From contig NC_092341.1 of assembly GCF_046630445.1 (NCBI RefSeq), forward strand, positions 8,307,501 through 8,371,500: DNA of 64,000 nucleotides, in the 5' to 3' direction. Each line of letters starts with the position of its first letter. The first letter of the stretch is position 1. Positions 23,801 through 35,785 of the stretch are shown here, one piece after another. The translations under genes and the position numbers were made by a program. The notes under the pieces are model-generated. The model made no database searches. It saw only the letters and a list, made by a program, of their open reading frames with translations, and was not told where the DNA came from. This stretch comes from Rutidosis leptorrhynchoides. Taxonomy: Eukaryota; Streptophyta; Magnoliopsida; Asterales; Asteraceae.

Positions 23801-25879
23801 CCAATTTTTGGGTTTAGCCGGTTATTATAGAAGGTTTATTCAAGATTTTTCCCGAATAGCTAAGCCGTTGACAGCGTTAACGCAAAAAGGGAAGAAATAT
23901 GAATGGACTTCTGAGCAGGAGAGTGCATTTCAATTACTGAAGAAGAAGTTAACTACGGCGCCTATTTTATCGTTACCAGAAGGGAACGATGATTTTGAAA
24001 TATATTGTGACGCTTCGCGACAAGGTTTTGGTTGCGTTCTTATGCAACGGAAGAAAGTTATTGCATACGCATCCCGACAATTAAAGATTCACGAGCGGAA
24101 TTATACGACGCATGATCTAGAACTGGGAGCAGTCGTGTTTGCATTGAAGATATGGAGACACTACTTATATGGGGTTAAATGCACTGTGTTTACTGATCAT
24201 AAAAGCCTTCAACATATTTTCGATCAAAAACAGCTGAACATGAGGCAACGTAGGTGGGTTGAGTTAATAAATGACTATGATTGTGAAATTCGTTATCATC
24301 CCGGGAAAGCGAATGTGGTGGCCGACGCTCTAAGAAGAAAGGAACGAGAACCAATTCGAGTACGAGCAATGAACATAAAAATTCGCATGAATCTCAACTC
24401 ACAAATCAAAGAGGCTCAACGAGAAGCTCTTACTAAAGAAAACATAGGAAATGAAATAATGAAGAAGTATGGGAAACAACTCATTATGCGGGAAGATGGA
24501 ATTCGATATTTTGCAAATCGTATTTGGGTACCAAAGTTGGGTGGATTAAGGAAGTTAATATTGAATGAGGCACATAAGACAAGATACTCGATACATCCTG
24601 GAGTTGGAAAGATGTATCAAGATCTTAAGACGCATTATTGGTGGCCTAATTTGAAGACAGACGTTGCAACATATGTTGGGGAATGTTTAACTTGTTCCAA
24701 AGTCAAAGCAGAACACCAAAAGCCGTCAGGGTTACTTCAACAACCAGAAATCCCAGAATGGAAATGGGATGGTATTACCATGGATTTCATCACGAAGTTA
24801 CCAAAGACTGCCTGGGGATACGACACCATTTGGGTAATTGTTGATCATCTTACCAAATCTGCACATTTCTTGCCTATAAAGGAAATGGATAGAATGGAGA
24901 AATTATTACGATTATATATAAAGGAAATAGTTTCAAGGCATGGAATACCTATTTCCATTATATCTGATCGTGATAGTAGATTTACCTCAAAGTTCTGGCA
25001 ATCACTACAGGAGGCACTAGGAACTCGTTTGGATATGAGTACCGCATATCATCCGCAAACTGACGGGCAGAGTGAAAGAACAATTCAGACTCTTGAAGAC
25101 ATGCTTAGGGCATGTGTAATCGATTTTGGAAACGGATGGGATAAATATTTACCATTAGCAGAATTCTCGTATAATAATAGTTATCATGCGAGCATTAAAG
25201 CTGCACCATTCGAAGCACTGTATGGAAGGAAGTGTAGTTCCCCTATCTGTTGGAACGAAGTAGGAGATCGACAATTAACTGGACCCGAGATCATCCATGA
25301 AACTACTGAGAAGATAGTGCAAATCAAGGAGAAATTGAAAACAGCCCGTAGTCGCCAAAAGAGCTACGCCGATGTCCGAAGGAAACCATTAGAGTTTCAG
25401 ATCGGTGACATGGTTATGTTAAAGGTGTCACCTTGGAAAGGTGTAATACGTTTTGGAAAAAGGGGTAAACTAAACCCAAGGTATGTAGGCCCGTTCAAAA
25501 TTTTCGAACGCATCGGACCGGTAGCTTATCGACTCGAGTTACCGCAACAACTCGCCGGAGTACATAATACATTTCACGTCTCGAACCTTAAAAAGTGTCT
25601 TGCAAAGGAAGACCTCACCATTCCTCTTGAAGAAATTCAAGTTGACGAGAAACTACAATTCATAGAAGAACCAATCGAGATCATGGACCGTGAAGTTAAA
25701 CGGCTCAAGCAGAGCAACATACCAATCGTTAAAGTTCGTTGGAATGCACGAAGAGGTCCCGAGTTTACTTGGGAGCGAGAGGATCAAATGAAACAAAAAC
25801 ACCCGCATTTGTTTCCCGATGACGCAAAATAGGTACGATTTTAAAATTTCGGGACGAAATTTATTTAACGGGTAGGTAC
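20893..25879 (+). mobile_element. Element A': 5'-truncated internal copy of the Tekay element
   Basis: From ACTACCACCCC near 20898 onward this copy matches 29298-34278 with about 0.4% differences. It lacks an upstream LTR, the primer-binding site and the first two thirds of ORF0. It runs directly into the LTR at 25880, which also serves as 5' LTR of the next copy. At the truncation point only about TAGANACTACC is shared with the flank, compatible with a microhomology deletion or recombination. Confidence 0.85.
21402..25832 (+). pseudogene. Gag-pol of copy A', one nonsense codon in gag
   Basis: A single 1477-codon frame holds the whole polyprotein, broken by a TAA at 22137-22139 where copy A has CAA. 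Order: gag capsid (about residues 45-210), CCHC knuckles [14 protein letters not shown] (287-300) and [14 protein letters not shown] (327-340), protease DTGAD (385), RT with [10 protein letters not shown] and [10 protein letters not shown] (about 720), RNase H with CDAS and TDHKSL (about 930), integrase HHCC (1056-1100), DDE residues in [13 protein letters not shown] and QSERTIQT (about 1126, 1188 and 1224), and a C-terminal chromodomain-like segment ending [20 protein letters not shown]. This is the Tekay/Del chromovirus layout. The RNase H-integrase linker has ADALRR where copy A has ADALSR. RT itself is intact here. Confidence 0.92.
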
Positions 25880-26463
25880 TGTAATGACCCGGACTTTTTC
25901 GATCGATCTATACTTATAAGATTAATATTTACATAAATTAAACCTTACCAACATGATAAGCAACCCAAATTGTTGAGACTTATGTTTTTGAAAAGAGATT
26001 TACACAACGTTTGACCGTCTAGTTTGACCGATGATATCACGAACTATATAACATATGATAATTATACGTTTGTGTATATATATGTATATATACATATTTA
26101 ACATGATCTAAGGATGTTTTAATACCTCATTTTGTATTAATAACAATAAGTTATAAGTATATTTTGAAACTACTAACTTAAGTTTTCAAAACAATAACCA
26201 TACGTAACGTTATTTGATATAAATACTTATAACCTATAATGTTTATACATATATCGTATATATAATGTATTTAATCACTTTTTAAAGACTTAAATACATA
26301 AAACAATATAAGTATATTCACAAAAGATAGCTATATTTGAATTCTCATTCCATTTTTCACAAAATTTCTATACGTATATCTAGAGTACATGTACTCGTAT
26401 CATACCTAGCTTCTATACGTATTTACTATTGGTATATACACATCAAATCACCACCAACCAGCC

Positions 26464-26523
26464 CTTGTTCATGCCTTATGTATAAGGTAACTCTCTTGTT
26501 CATGCCTTATGTATAAGGTAACT
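26464..26523 (+). repeat. 29-bp direct repeat, period 31, in LTR A
   Basis: Two exact copies starting CTTGTTCATGCCTTATG at 26464 and 26495. Also present in the 3' LTR. Confidence 0.9.
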
Positions 26524-27646
26524 ACTTTTGATGTTTAGTATGACTAATTACATAAAAATACAACATGAAATTTTGTCCATGTTTTTCCATTAATCATGTT
26601 TTTATGGCCTTAAATACATCTTCCATTTTCAAATTTTACTACCTCATTTCTTTAACCAAAAACACACTCTTAAGAAACTCCATAACCATTCAGCTAAAAT
26701 CCATGAAGATCTAGCCATAAAAACATCACTTAATCACCATAAGAAAACTCTTACAAAAACACTTCAAGAATCCTTCCAAGAACACAAGTTTACTTCCAAT
26801 ATTTCATCCAATTCCATCACCCTTTTGGTTCTAGGTTCTTACTCCTCTTTTACAGCAATCTTGTCCAAGTAACTTGAGGTAGTAACTTTGTTCATAACCT
26901 TATTCGATTCATATATATATAGCTATCTTATTTTGTGGTATAAAATTTTAACAACAAGAACATAGTTTGAATGTTTTCAAACTTGTTTGCAAACTAAATA
27001 GATCCTTCTAACTTAACTTTTAAAATACTTCAAGACCTGTAATATAACATAAATATATGCTAATTTAACAAGGTATAACTTGGTTTTTCAAAGAACACCT
27101 TAAAAACTGTTTTTACGACGTCGGAGTGCAACCGGGGGCTGTTTGGGGTTGGATAATTAAAAACCATCTTGAACTTTGAATTGGAGGTTTATATTCTGGA
27201 AAAATGATATTTCTTATGAATATGTTAACACATAAAAATTTCATGATTTAATTCAAAGTATAAGTGTTTTTAGAAAAATGGTCATTAAATGATATTTTTG
27301 TAACAAAAATGATTAACTTCATAAGTTTCACCAAAGTTTGACCTTTGACCTGTGATTTCGAATACAAACTAAGGTATTTACAGTTCATATTCTTAAAGAG
27401 GGACTCGATCCAAGGAAGTGGCAAGTTGAACCAACGAAAACGGAGTTGTAACGAAGAAACTATGACCAAAACAAAATCGGATATCCAAGACTTGTTTAGT
27501 CACGAAAATAATTGGAGAAAAATTAAATAAATCACATCTTTTTAAAATAACATGATATTTTATATATATGTACTCATAATTTAATTTTATATGGTTCAGG
27601 ATCACCCGTAAACAATACGAGAAGATTAATCATAAGATCCCATGAT

Positions 27647-27791
27647 TGTACGCAACACGTCATTTGACAACACCGGTACTTTATGTACGCAACACGTCAT
27701 TTGACAACACCGGTACCGTGGGTCAAGATTAATCTCGACCAATACATATTCGATGGGGGTTTTATTTATTTCGATGGGGGTTTTATTTATT
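27647..27791 (+). repeat. 33-bp and 20-bp direct repeats in LTR A
   Basis: TGTACGCAACACGTCATTTG-type 33-mers at 27647 and 27684 (period 37), each with the palindrome ACCGGT, then CGATGGGGGTTTTATTTATT at 27751 and 27772 (period 21). Duplicated LTR motifs are often transcription-factor sites; that role is inferred. Confidence 0.85.
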
Positions 27792-28812
27792 AAACACCTA
27801 AATATGAACCATTAAAATTGAATTACTAACATCGGACTGCTAACTACGGACTAAGAAGACATTAAAAGTATTATAAGTATATATATACGTGACGATTGTT
27901 TAAAATGAAAATATATTGATATATTATATATGGATAGGTTCGTGATATCAACCGGAGACCAAGTCAAAATATATATATCTTCAAGGCAAAAGTGAGTATA
28001 TAGTCCCACTTTTAAACTCTAGATATTTCGGGATGAGAATACATGTATTTTATGTTTTACGTTATGGACACAAGTAACTGAAAAATATATTCTACGTTGA
28101 GTTGTACCACTGGCATACTTCCCTGTAGCTTGGTAACTGTTATTTACAGCGGTATTGTAAACGCGAATCCTGTTGATAGATCTATCAGGCCTGACAACCC
28201 CAACCGGACTGGACGACCAGTATTCAACGGTTGCACAGTACTTCGTTTCGTGACTACACTTGGTACGGTGTAGTAAGATTTCATAATAAAGGGAATATGC
28301 GACATGATTAAATGTTAAGTATGGTTACCAAGTGCTCAACCACTTAGAATATTTTTATTAAAACGTTTATATATGAAATCTTGTGGTCTATATATATATA
28401 TATTGCTGTCGGCATTAAACCTATATCTCACCAACTTTATGTTGACGTTTTAAGCATGTCTATTCTCAGGTGATAATTAGAAGCTTCCGCTGCAACATGT
28501 TGAATTTAAGCAGGATCTTGCGTACTCATATTTGTGTCAAAAATAAAACTGCATATCCGAGGATTTGTATTGTAAAATATGCTAGAAATCGTGTTGTTAT
28601 CATCATTTGTAAAGTTTGTAAGTCTAAGATTATCGCTAAACGATAATCATCTTTATATTGTCTAAAGCTTGTATTAATATAAGAGATATGGTTTGTAATG
28701 TAAAATAAATGCAGTTGTTCTTTTAAAAATGTCGCATATAGAGGTCAATACCTCGCAATGAAATCATACGTTATCTAACTCGTTCTTATGGTTAAGGACG
28801 GGTTATGACATG

Positions 28813-28824
28813 TGGTATCAGAGC
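28813..28824 (+). promoter_or_regulatory. Primer-binding site of element A (initiator tRNA-Met)
   Basis: TGGTATCAGAGC, two bases after the LTR end, complementary to the 3' end of plant initiator tRNA-Met. Reverse transcription would start here. Confidence 0.92.
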
Positions 28825-28887
28825 GGTGGTCTTAGCGAACCAGGTTTGCATTAGTGTGTCTAACTGATAAGTCGTTAGGATACATTA

Positions 28888-29795
28888 GTAAGTCTGGACT
28901 TTGACCGGGTCTGATTTAAAAACCATTGCTTATCATTGTTGGTTAAAATTTATATGTAAATATTATGTAGTACTAATGGGTTAGTTGTTATGTGATAGAT
29001 GTCGGGCTCGAAACTTATTATCACATTCAGCGACTCCGAATCAGAATCTTCAGATGACGTTTCAGTCATTAACCTATCCAATGACGAAAATAATATCTTT
29101 GGGGAAGACTCACAAATTCCGGATGAACCAACTATAGGGAACCCGGAAAGTGAACCCGAGGAGGAAAGTGAACCCGAGGAAGAAATACAGGAAATTACAA
29201 AAGACAAGTTCGAACTAGGAAAGAAACGAAAGGCTAATGAATTAGAAAATTCAAATCCCGAGTTTAGTAAGGATGATGTGGCACCAACTCCACTAGACAC
29301 TACCACCCCTATTACCGCTATTCCTATTCGTTCTATCCCGGCATCCAGTTCTTCAGTCCCACAGCCAAAATATAGGCAGACCGCTAGGATAAGCGTTAGG
29401 CGATTCATTGAACCTAAACGTCTTAGAAAATAGACCAAACGATGCGCTGCCGTATTAAACCATGGGATCATATAATGTTTTGTATAATATTATTAGTGTG
29501 GTTTGCTTAATGTTCGATGTAAGATAAGCATATGTAAAATAGTGAAGTGTGAAATGCAATAATTTTCCATGGTTAAGTATTATTTAGATGGTAGTAATTG
29601 ATTCTGTACTAAGCTATTAAGTATGGACATTAACGGGTAGGTACTACCCTAGATATAATTATAAAACGCTAATAAGAAGAAAAGGCTTTTATAATAATAC
29701 CTGGTTCATATTATTAATAAGCTATAATGTACTGTAAATATACACTACATCTATAATATTCCATGTGAATAATTATTTTCTTTTCATTCTTATAG
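28888..29795 (+). other. Candidate intron in the leader of element A, spanning ORF0
   Basis: A GTAAGT donor at 28888 and a pyrimidine-rich TTTTCATTCTTATAG acceptor ending at 29795 would remove 908 nt including ORF0, leaving the gag ATG (29802) as the next start. Element C has GTGAGT at the homologous donor position (57368-57363, minus) although the surrounding sequence has diverged. The same acceptor is present in A' (ending 21395). Splicing is inferred from consensus only. Confidence 0.45.
28999..29433 (+). CDS. ORF0: small acidic protein upstream of gag in element A
   Basis: A 144-aa frame between the primer-binding site and gag, starting at an ATG. The N-terminus is Ser/Asp/Glu-rich (KLIITFSDSESESSDD, then VSVINLSNDE), resembling hydrophobic-plus-acidic SUMO-interaction motifs. 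The middle has a duplicated SEPEEE unit (direct DNA repeat of GAAAGTGAACCCGAGGA). The C-terminus is basic (RRFIEPKRLRK), a possible nuclear localisation signal. No family is recognised and function is unknown. The truncated copy A' keeps only the last third. Element C has an ORF of similar size and position (56665-56997) with no obvious sequence match except a Ser/Asp-rich N-terminus. It could instead be a non-coding leader that happens to be open. Confidence 0.5.
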   Translation: MSGSKLIITFSDSESESSDDVSVINLSNDENNIFGEDSQIPDEPTIGNPESEPEEESEPEEEIQEITKDKFELGKKRKANELENSNPEFSKDDVAPTPLDTTTPITAIPIRSIPASSSSVPQPKYRQTARISVRRFIEPKRLRK

Positions 29796-29801
29796 AAGAA
29801 T

Positions 29802-32800
29802 ATGGCGCGATTGAACCGAATGACGGAACAAGAAATCCAGGAACTCATCAATCAGCGAGTGAACGACAGAATGTTATGGGTCGAGGCTGCAAGAGGTGCT
29901 GCAGTTAACCCAAATCCTCGTGTGGGGTGCACTTACAAAACTTTTCAAGCTTGCAAGCCCTCATCATTCAGTGGAACGGAAGGACCGATCGGTTTAACCC
30001 GATGGATAGAAAAGATGGAGACTGTGTTTAAAATCAGTGGTTGTGTTGAAAAGGACATGACCAAGTATGCATCATGCACTTTACAAGATAGTGCACTCAC
30101 GTGGTGGAAAAATTATGTGAAGGCTGTAGGAGGAGATGTAGCTTATGATACTCCATGGGAAGAATTCAAAATAATGTTAATCAACGAGTATTGTCCAAGG
30201 AACGAGGTTAGGAAGTTGGAAGATGAATTACGAAGCCTGAAGGTTGTTGGTACTGAAATCACCAACTACAATCAGCGATTCATGGAATTAGTTTTGCTAT
30301 GTCCTGAATTGGTTCCAACCGAAGAACGGAAGATTGAAATGTACAAAGATGGTTTGCCCAAAAAGGTCAAGGCAAATGTTACAGCATCGAAACCTAAGAC
30401 AATTCATGAAGCTATAACCATGGCAAACGAGCTAATGGATCAGGTCATCATGGATAAGAAAGTATCCAATACTGATGTGAAGGTATCAGGTAACAAAAGA
30501 AAGTGGAATGGAAATTATGATCGAGGTAACCAACAACAATCTTTTAAGAAACAAGAAATCACGCAAGGTGCGGGTAGTGGTTTAAGCTTTGGTTATAAAG
30601 GACAAAATCCTTTATGCAACCGATGCCACAAACATCACTCTGGTTACTGTAATGTGGTATGCAACAAATGTAATCGAAAGGGTCATCTTGCTGAAGATTG
30701 TAGGGCTCTCGTTACAAATACAAATGGTACCAAGACTCCTGCCACTAATGCAAATAGAACTGCTTTGGCTACCGTTACTTGTTTTGGGTGTGGAAAACAA
30801 GGTCACTATAAGAGCCAATGCCCGAATCCAGAGAAGAATGTCGGACCTGCACGTGGGAGAGCATTTATCATTAATGCTAGAGAGGCACGTGAAGACCCGG
30901 AGCTTGTTACGGGTACGTTTACCATTAATAACTTAACAGCATCTATTATATTTGATACTGGTGCCGATAGAAGTTATGTGTGTAGAAATTTTTACACTAA
31001 ATTGAATTGTTCATCATTACCTCTAGATGCTAAGTACATGATTGAGTTAGCTAATGGTAAACTAATTAAAGCCGATAAAATTTGTCGTGATTGTGAAATA
31101 AATTTAGCCGGAGAAACGTTTAAAATTGACTTAATACCCGTAGAATTAGGAAGTTTTGATGTAATAGTCGGCATGGACTGGATGTCCAAAGTAGGAGTTG
31201 AAGTTGTGTGTGCCAAGAAGGCAATTCGCATTCCTTGTAAGGATAAAATGCCGGTGATGATTTATGGAGAGAAGGGTAATTCAAAGCTAAAACTCATTAG
31301 CTGTTTGAAAGCTAAGAAGTGTTTAGAAAAGGGATGTTATGCTATTCTAGCACATGTTAATAAAGTCGAAAAGAAAGAAAAAGAGAAGTGCATCAACGAC
31401 GTGCCTGTGGCAAGAGATTTTCCTGAAGTTTTTCCGGAAGAATTGCCGGGATTACCTCCATTTAGATCTGTAGAATTTCAAATAGATTTAGTACCAGGAG
31501 CTGCACCAGTGGCTCGTGCGCCATATAGACTTGCACCGTCCGAATTAAAAGAACTTCAAAGTCAGTTAAAAGAATTACTGGATCGTGGATTCATACGACC
31601 AAGTACTTCACCGTGGGGAGCTCCGATTCTATTTGTTAAAAAGAAAGATGGATCTTTTAGGATGTGTATAGATTATCGTGAATTAAATAAGTTAACTATC
31701 AAGAATCGGTATCCACTACCGAGAATTGATGATTATTTGATCAACTGCAAGGATCATGTGTTTATTCGAAAATCGACCTAAGATCGGGTTATCATCAATT
31801 ACGTGTCAAAGAAGAGGACATTCTGAAAACTGCTTTTCGGACACGTTATGGTCATTACGAATTTTTGGTCATGCCGTTTGGATTGACGAATGCGCCAGCT
31901 GTATTCATGGACCTCATGAATCGAGTTTGTAGTCCATATTTAGATAAGTTTGTTATCGTTTTCATTGATGATATTCTTATCTATTCCAAGAGTGAGCAAG
32001 AGCATGAACAGCATTTAAGGTTGATATTAGAGTTGTTGAGAAAAGAACAGCTATATGCTAAATTTTCTAAGTGTGCTTTTTGGTTGAAAGAAGTGCAATT
32101 TCTTGGCCACGTTGTTAGTAGCAAAGGAATTCAGGTTGATCCAGCAAAAATTGAAGCCATTGAAAAATGGGAGACTCCTAAGACACCAACGCAGATACGC
32201 CAATTTTTGGGTTTAGCCGGTTATTATAGAAGGTTTATTCAAGATTTTTCCCGAATAGCTAAGCCGTTGACAGCGTTAACGCAAAAAGGGAAGAAATATG
32301 AATGGACTTCTGAGCAGGAGAGTGCATTTCAATTACTGAAGAAGAAGTTAACTACGGCGCCTATTTTATCGTTACCAGAAGGGAACGATGATTTTGAAAT
32401 ATATTGTGACGCTTCGCGACAAGGTTTTGGTTGCGTTCTTATGCAACGGAAGAAAGTTATTGCATACGCATCCCGACAATTAAAGATTCACGAGCGGAAT
32501 TATACGACGCATGATCTAGAACTGGGAGCAGTCGTGTTTGCATTGAAGATATGGAGACACTACTTATATGGGGTTAAATGCACTGTGTTTACTGATCATA
32601 AAAGCCTTCAACATATTTTCGATCAAAAACAGCTGAACATGAGGCAACGTAGGTGGGTTGAGTTAATAAATGACTATGATTGTGAAATTCGTTATCATCC
32701 CGGGAAAGCGAACGTGGTGGCCGACGCTCTAAGCAGAAAGGAACGAGAACCAATTCGAGTACGAGCAATGAACATAAAAATTCGCATGAATCTCAACTCA

Positions 32801-34231
32801 CAAATCAAAGAGGCTCAACGAGAAGCTCTTACTAAAGAAAACATAGGAAATGAAATAATGAAGAAGTATGGGAAACAACTCATTATGCGGGAAGATGGAA
32901 TTCGATATTTTGCAAACCGTATTTGGGTACCAAAGTTGGGTGGATTAAGGAAGTTAATATTGAATGAGGCACATAAGACAAGATACTCGATACATCCTGG
33001 AGTTGGAAAGATGTATCAAGATCTTAAGACGCATTATTGGTGGCCTAATTTGAAGACAGACATTGCAACATATGTTGGGGAATGTTTAACTTGTTCCAAA
33101 GTCAAAGCAGAACACCAAAAGCTATCAGAGTTACTTCAACAACCAGAAATCCCAGAATGGAAATGGGATGGTATTACCATGGATTTCATCACGAAGTTAC
33201 CAAAGACTGCCTGGGGATACGACACCATTTGGGTAATTGTTGATCATCTTACCAAATCTGCACATTTCTTGCCTATAAAGGAAATGGATAGAATGGAGAA
33301 ATTATTACGATTATATATAAAGGAAATAGTTTCAAGGCATGGAATACCTATTTCCATTATATCTGATCGTGATAGTAGATTTACCTCAAAGTTCTGGCAA
33401 TCACTACAGGAGGCACTAGGAACTCGTTTAGATATGAGTACCGCATATCATCCGCAAACTGACGGGCAGAGTGAAAGAACAATTCAGACTCTTGAAGACA
33501 TGCTTAGGGCATGTGTAATCGATTTTGGAAACGGATGGGATAAATATTTACCATTAGCAGAATTCTCGTATAATAATAGTTATCATGCGAGCATTAAAGC
33601 TGCACCATTCGAAGCACTGTATGGAAGGAAGTGTAGATCCCCTATCTGTTGGAACGAAGTAGGAGATCGACAATTAACTGGACCCGAGATCATCCATGAA
33701 ACTACTGAGAAGATAGTGCAAATCAAGGAGAAATTGAAAACAGCCCGTAGTCGCCAAAAGAGCTACGCCGATGTCCGAAGGAAACCATTAGAGTTTCAGA
33801 TCGGTGACATGGTTATGTTAAAGGTGTCACCTTGGAAAGGTGTAATACGTTTTGGAAAAAGGGGTAAACTAAACCCAAGGTATGTAGGCCCGTTCAAAAT
33901 TTTCGAACGCATCGGACCGGTAGCTTATCGACTCGAGTTACCGCAACAACTCGCCGGAGTACATAATACATTTCACGTCTCGAACCTTAAAAAGTGTCTT
34001 GCAAAGGAAGACCTCACCATTCCTCTTGAAGAAATTCAAGTTGACGAGAAACTACAATTCATAGAAGAACCAATCGAGATCATGGACCGTGAAGTTAAAC
34101 GGCTCAAGCAGAGCAACATACCAATCGTTAAAGTTCGTTGGAATGCACGAAGAGGTCCCGAGTTTACTTGGGAGCGAGAGGATCAAATGAAACAAAAACA
34201 CCCGCATTTGTTTCCCGATGACGCAAAATAG
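29802..34231 (+). pseudogene. Gag-pol of copy A, frameshift in RT
   Basis: Same polyprotein as A', with an intact gag and protease, but one base is missing at about 31733 (GATGATTATTT where A' has GATGACTTATTT). The first frame therefore ends at 31781 within RT, just before the [10 protein letters not shown] region. The second frame carries [12 protein letters not shown], RNase H, integrase (HHCC and DDE) and the chromodomain-like tail to 34231. The tether has the usual VVADALSR. About 17-20 other differences from A' are visible. As it stands the copy cannot make full-length pol without recoding. Confidence 0.92.
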
Positions 34232-34254
34232 GTACGATTTTAAAATTTCGGGAC

Positions 34255-34278
34255 GAAATTTATTTAACGGGTAGGTAC
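34255..34278 (+). promoter_or_regulatory. Polypurine-tract region of element A
   Basis: GGGACGAAATTTATTTAACG and GGTAGGTAC lie directly before the 3' LTR. The TTCGGGACGAAATTT block is shared with element D and typical of Tekay/Del elements. Confidence 0.65.
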
Positions 34279-35785
34279 TGTAATGACCCGGACTTTTTCG
34301 ATCGATCTATACTTATAAGATTAATATTTACATAAATTAAACCTTACCAACATGATAAGCAACCCAAATTGTTGAGACTTATGTTTTTGAAAAGAGATTT
34401 ACACAACGTTTGACCGTCTAGTTTGACCGATGATATCACGAACTATATAACATATGATAATTATACGTTTGTGTATATATATGTATATATACATATTTAA
34501 CATGATCTAAGGATGTTTTAATACCTCATTTTGTATTAATAACAATAAGTTATAAGTATATTTTGAAACTACTAACTTAAGTTTTCAAAACAATAACCAT
34601 ACGTAACGTTATTTGATATAAATACTTATAACCTATAATGTTTATACATATATCGTATATATAATGTATTTAATCACTTTTTAAAGACTTAAATACATAA
34701 AACAATATAAGTATATTCACAAAAGATAGCTATATTTGAATTCTCATTCCATTTTTCACAAAATTTCTATACGTATATCTAGAGTACATGTACTCGTATC
34801 ATACCTAGCTTCTATACGTATTTACTATTGGTATATACACATCAAATCACCACCAACCAGCCCTTGTTCATGCCTTATGTATAAGGTAACTCTCTTGTTC
34901 ATGCCTTATGTATAAGGTAACTACTTTTGATGTTTAGTATGACTAATTACATAAAAATACAACATGAAATTTTGTCCATGTTTTTCCATTAATCATGTTT
35001 TTATGGCCTTAAATACATCTTCCATTTTCAAATTTTACTACCTCATTTCTTTAACCAAAAACACACTCTTAAGAAACTCCATAACCATTCAGCTAAAATC
35101 CATGAAGATCTAGCCATAAAAACATCACTTAATCACCATAAGAAAACTCTTACAAAAACACTTCAAGAATCCTTCCAAGAACACAAGTTTACTTCCAATC
35201 TTTCATCCAATTCCATCACCCTTTTGGTTCTAGGTTCTTACTCCTCTTTTACAGCAATCTTGTCCAAGTAACTTGAGGTAGTAACTTTGTTCATAACCTT
35301 ATTCGATTCATATATATATAGCTATCTTATTTTGTGGTATAAAATTTTAACAACAAGAACATAGTTTGAATGTTTTCAAACTTGTTTGCAAACTAAATAG
35401 ATCCTTCTAACTTAACTTTTAAAATACTTCAAGACCTGTAATATAACATAAATATATGCTAATTTAACAAGGTATAACTTGGTTTTTCAAAGAACACCTT
35501 AAAAACTGTTTTTACGACGTCGGAGTGCAACCGGGGGCTGTTTGGGGTTGGATAATTAAAAACCATCTTGAACTTTGAATTGGAGGTTTATATTCTGGAA
35601 AAATGATATTTCTTATGAATATGTTAACACATAAAAATTTCATGATTTAATTCAAAGTATAAGTGTTTTTAGAAAAATGGTCATTAAATGATATTTTTGT
35701 AACAAAAATGATTAACTTCATAAGTTTCACCAAAGTTTGACCTTTGACCTGTGATTTCGAATACAAACTAAGGTATTTACAGTTC
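34279..35785 (+). repeat. 3' LTR of element A, left part
   Basis: First 1507 bp of the 3' LTR, interrupted after AGTTC (35781-35785) by element B. It continues at 52667. Confidence 0.93.

Larger units (their letters stand above)
25880..28810 (+). repeat. 5' LTR of element A (2931 bp), shared with A'
   Basis: TGTAATGACCC at 25880 follows the purine-rich end of A' (AACGGGTAGGTAC). GGGTTATGACA at 28810 precedes the primer-binding site. It aligns with 34279-35785 plus 52667-54088 with about seven substitutions and one TA indel. It carries three sets of tandem duplications (see separate entries) and a TA microsatellite near 28390. Confidence 0.93.
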
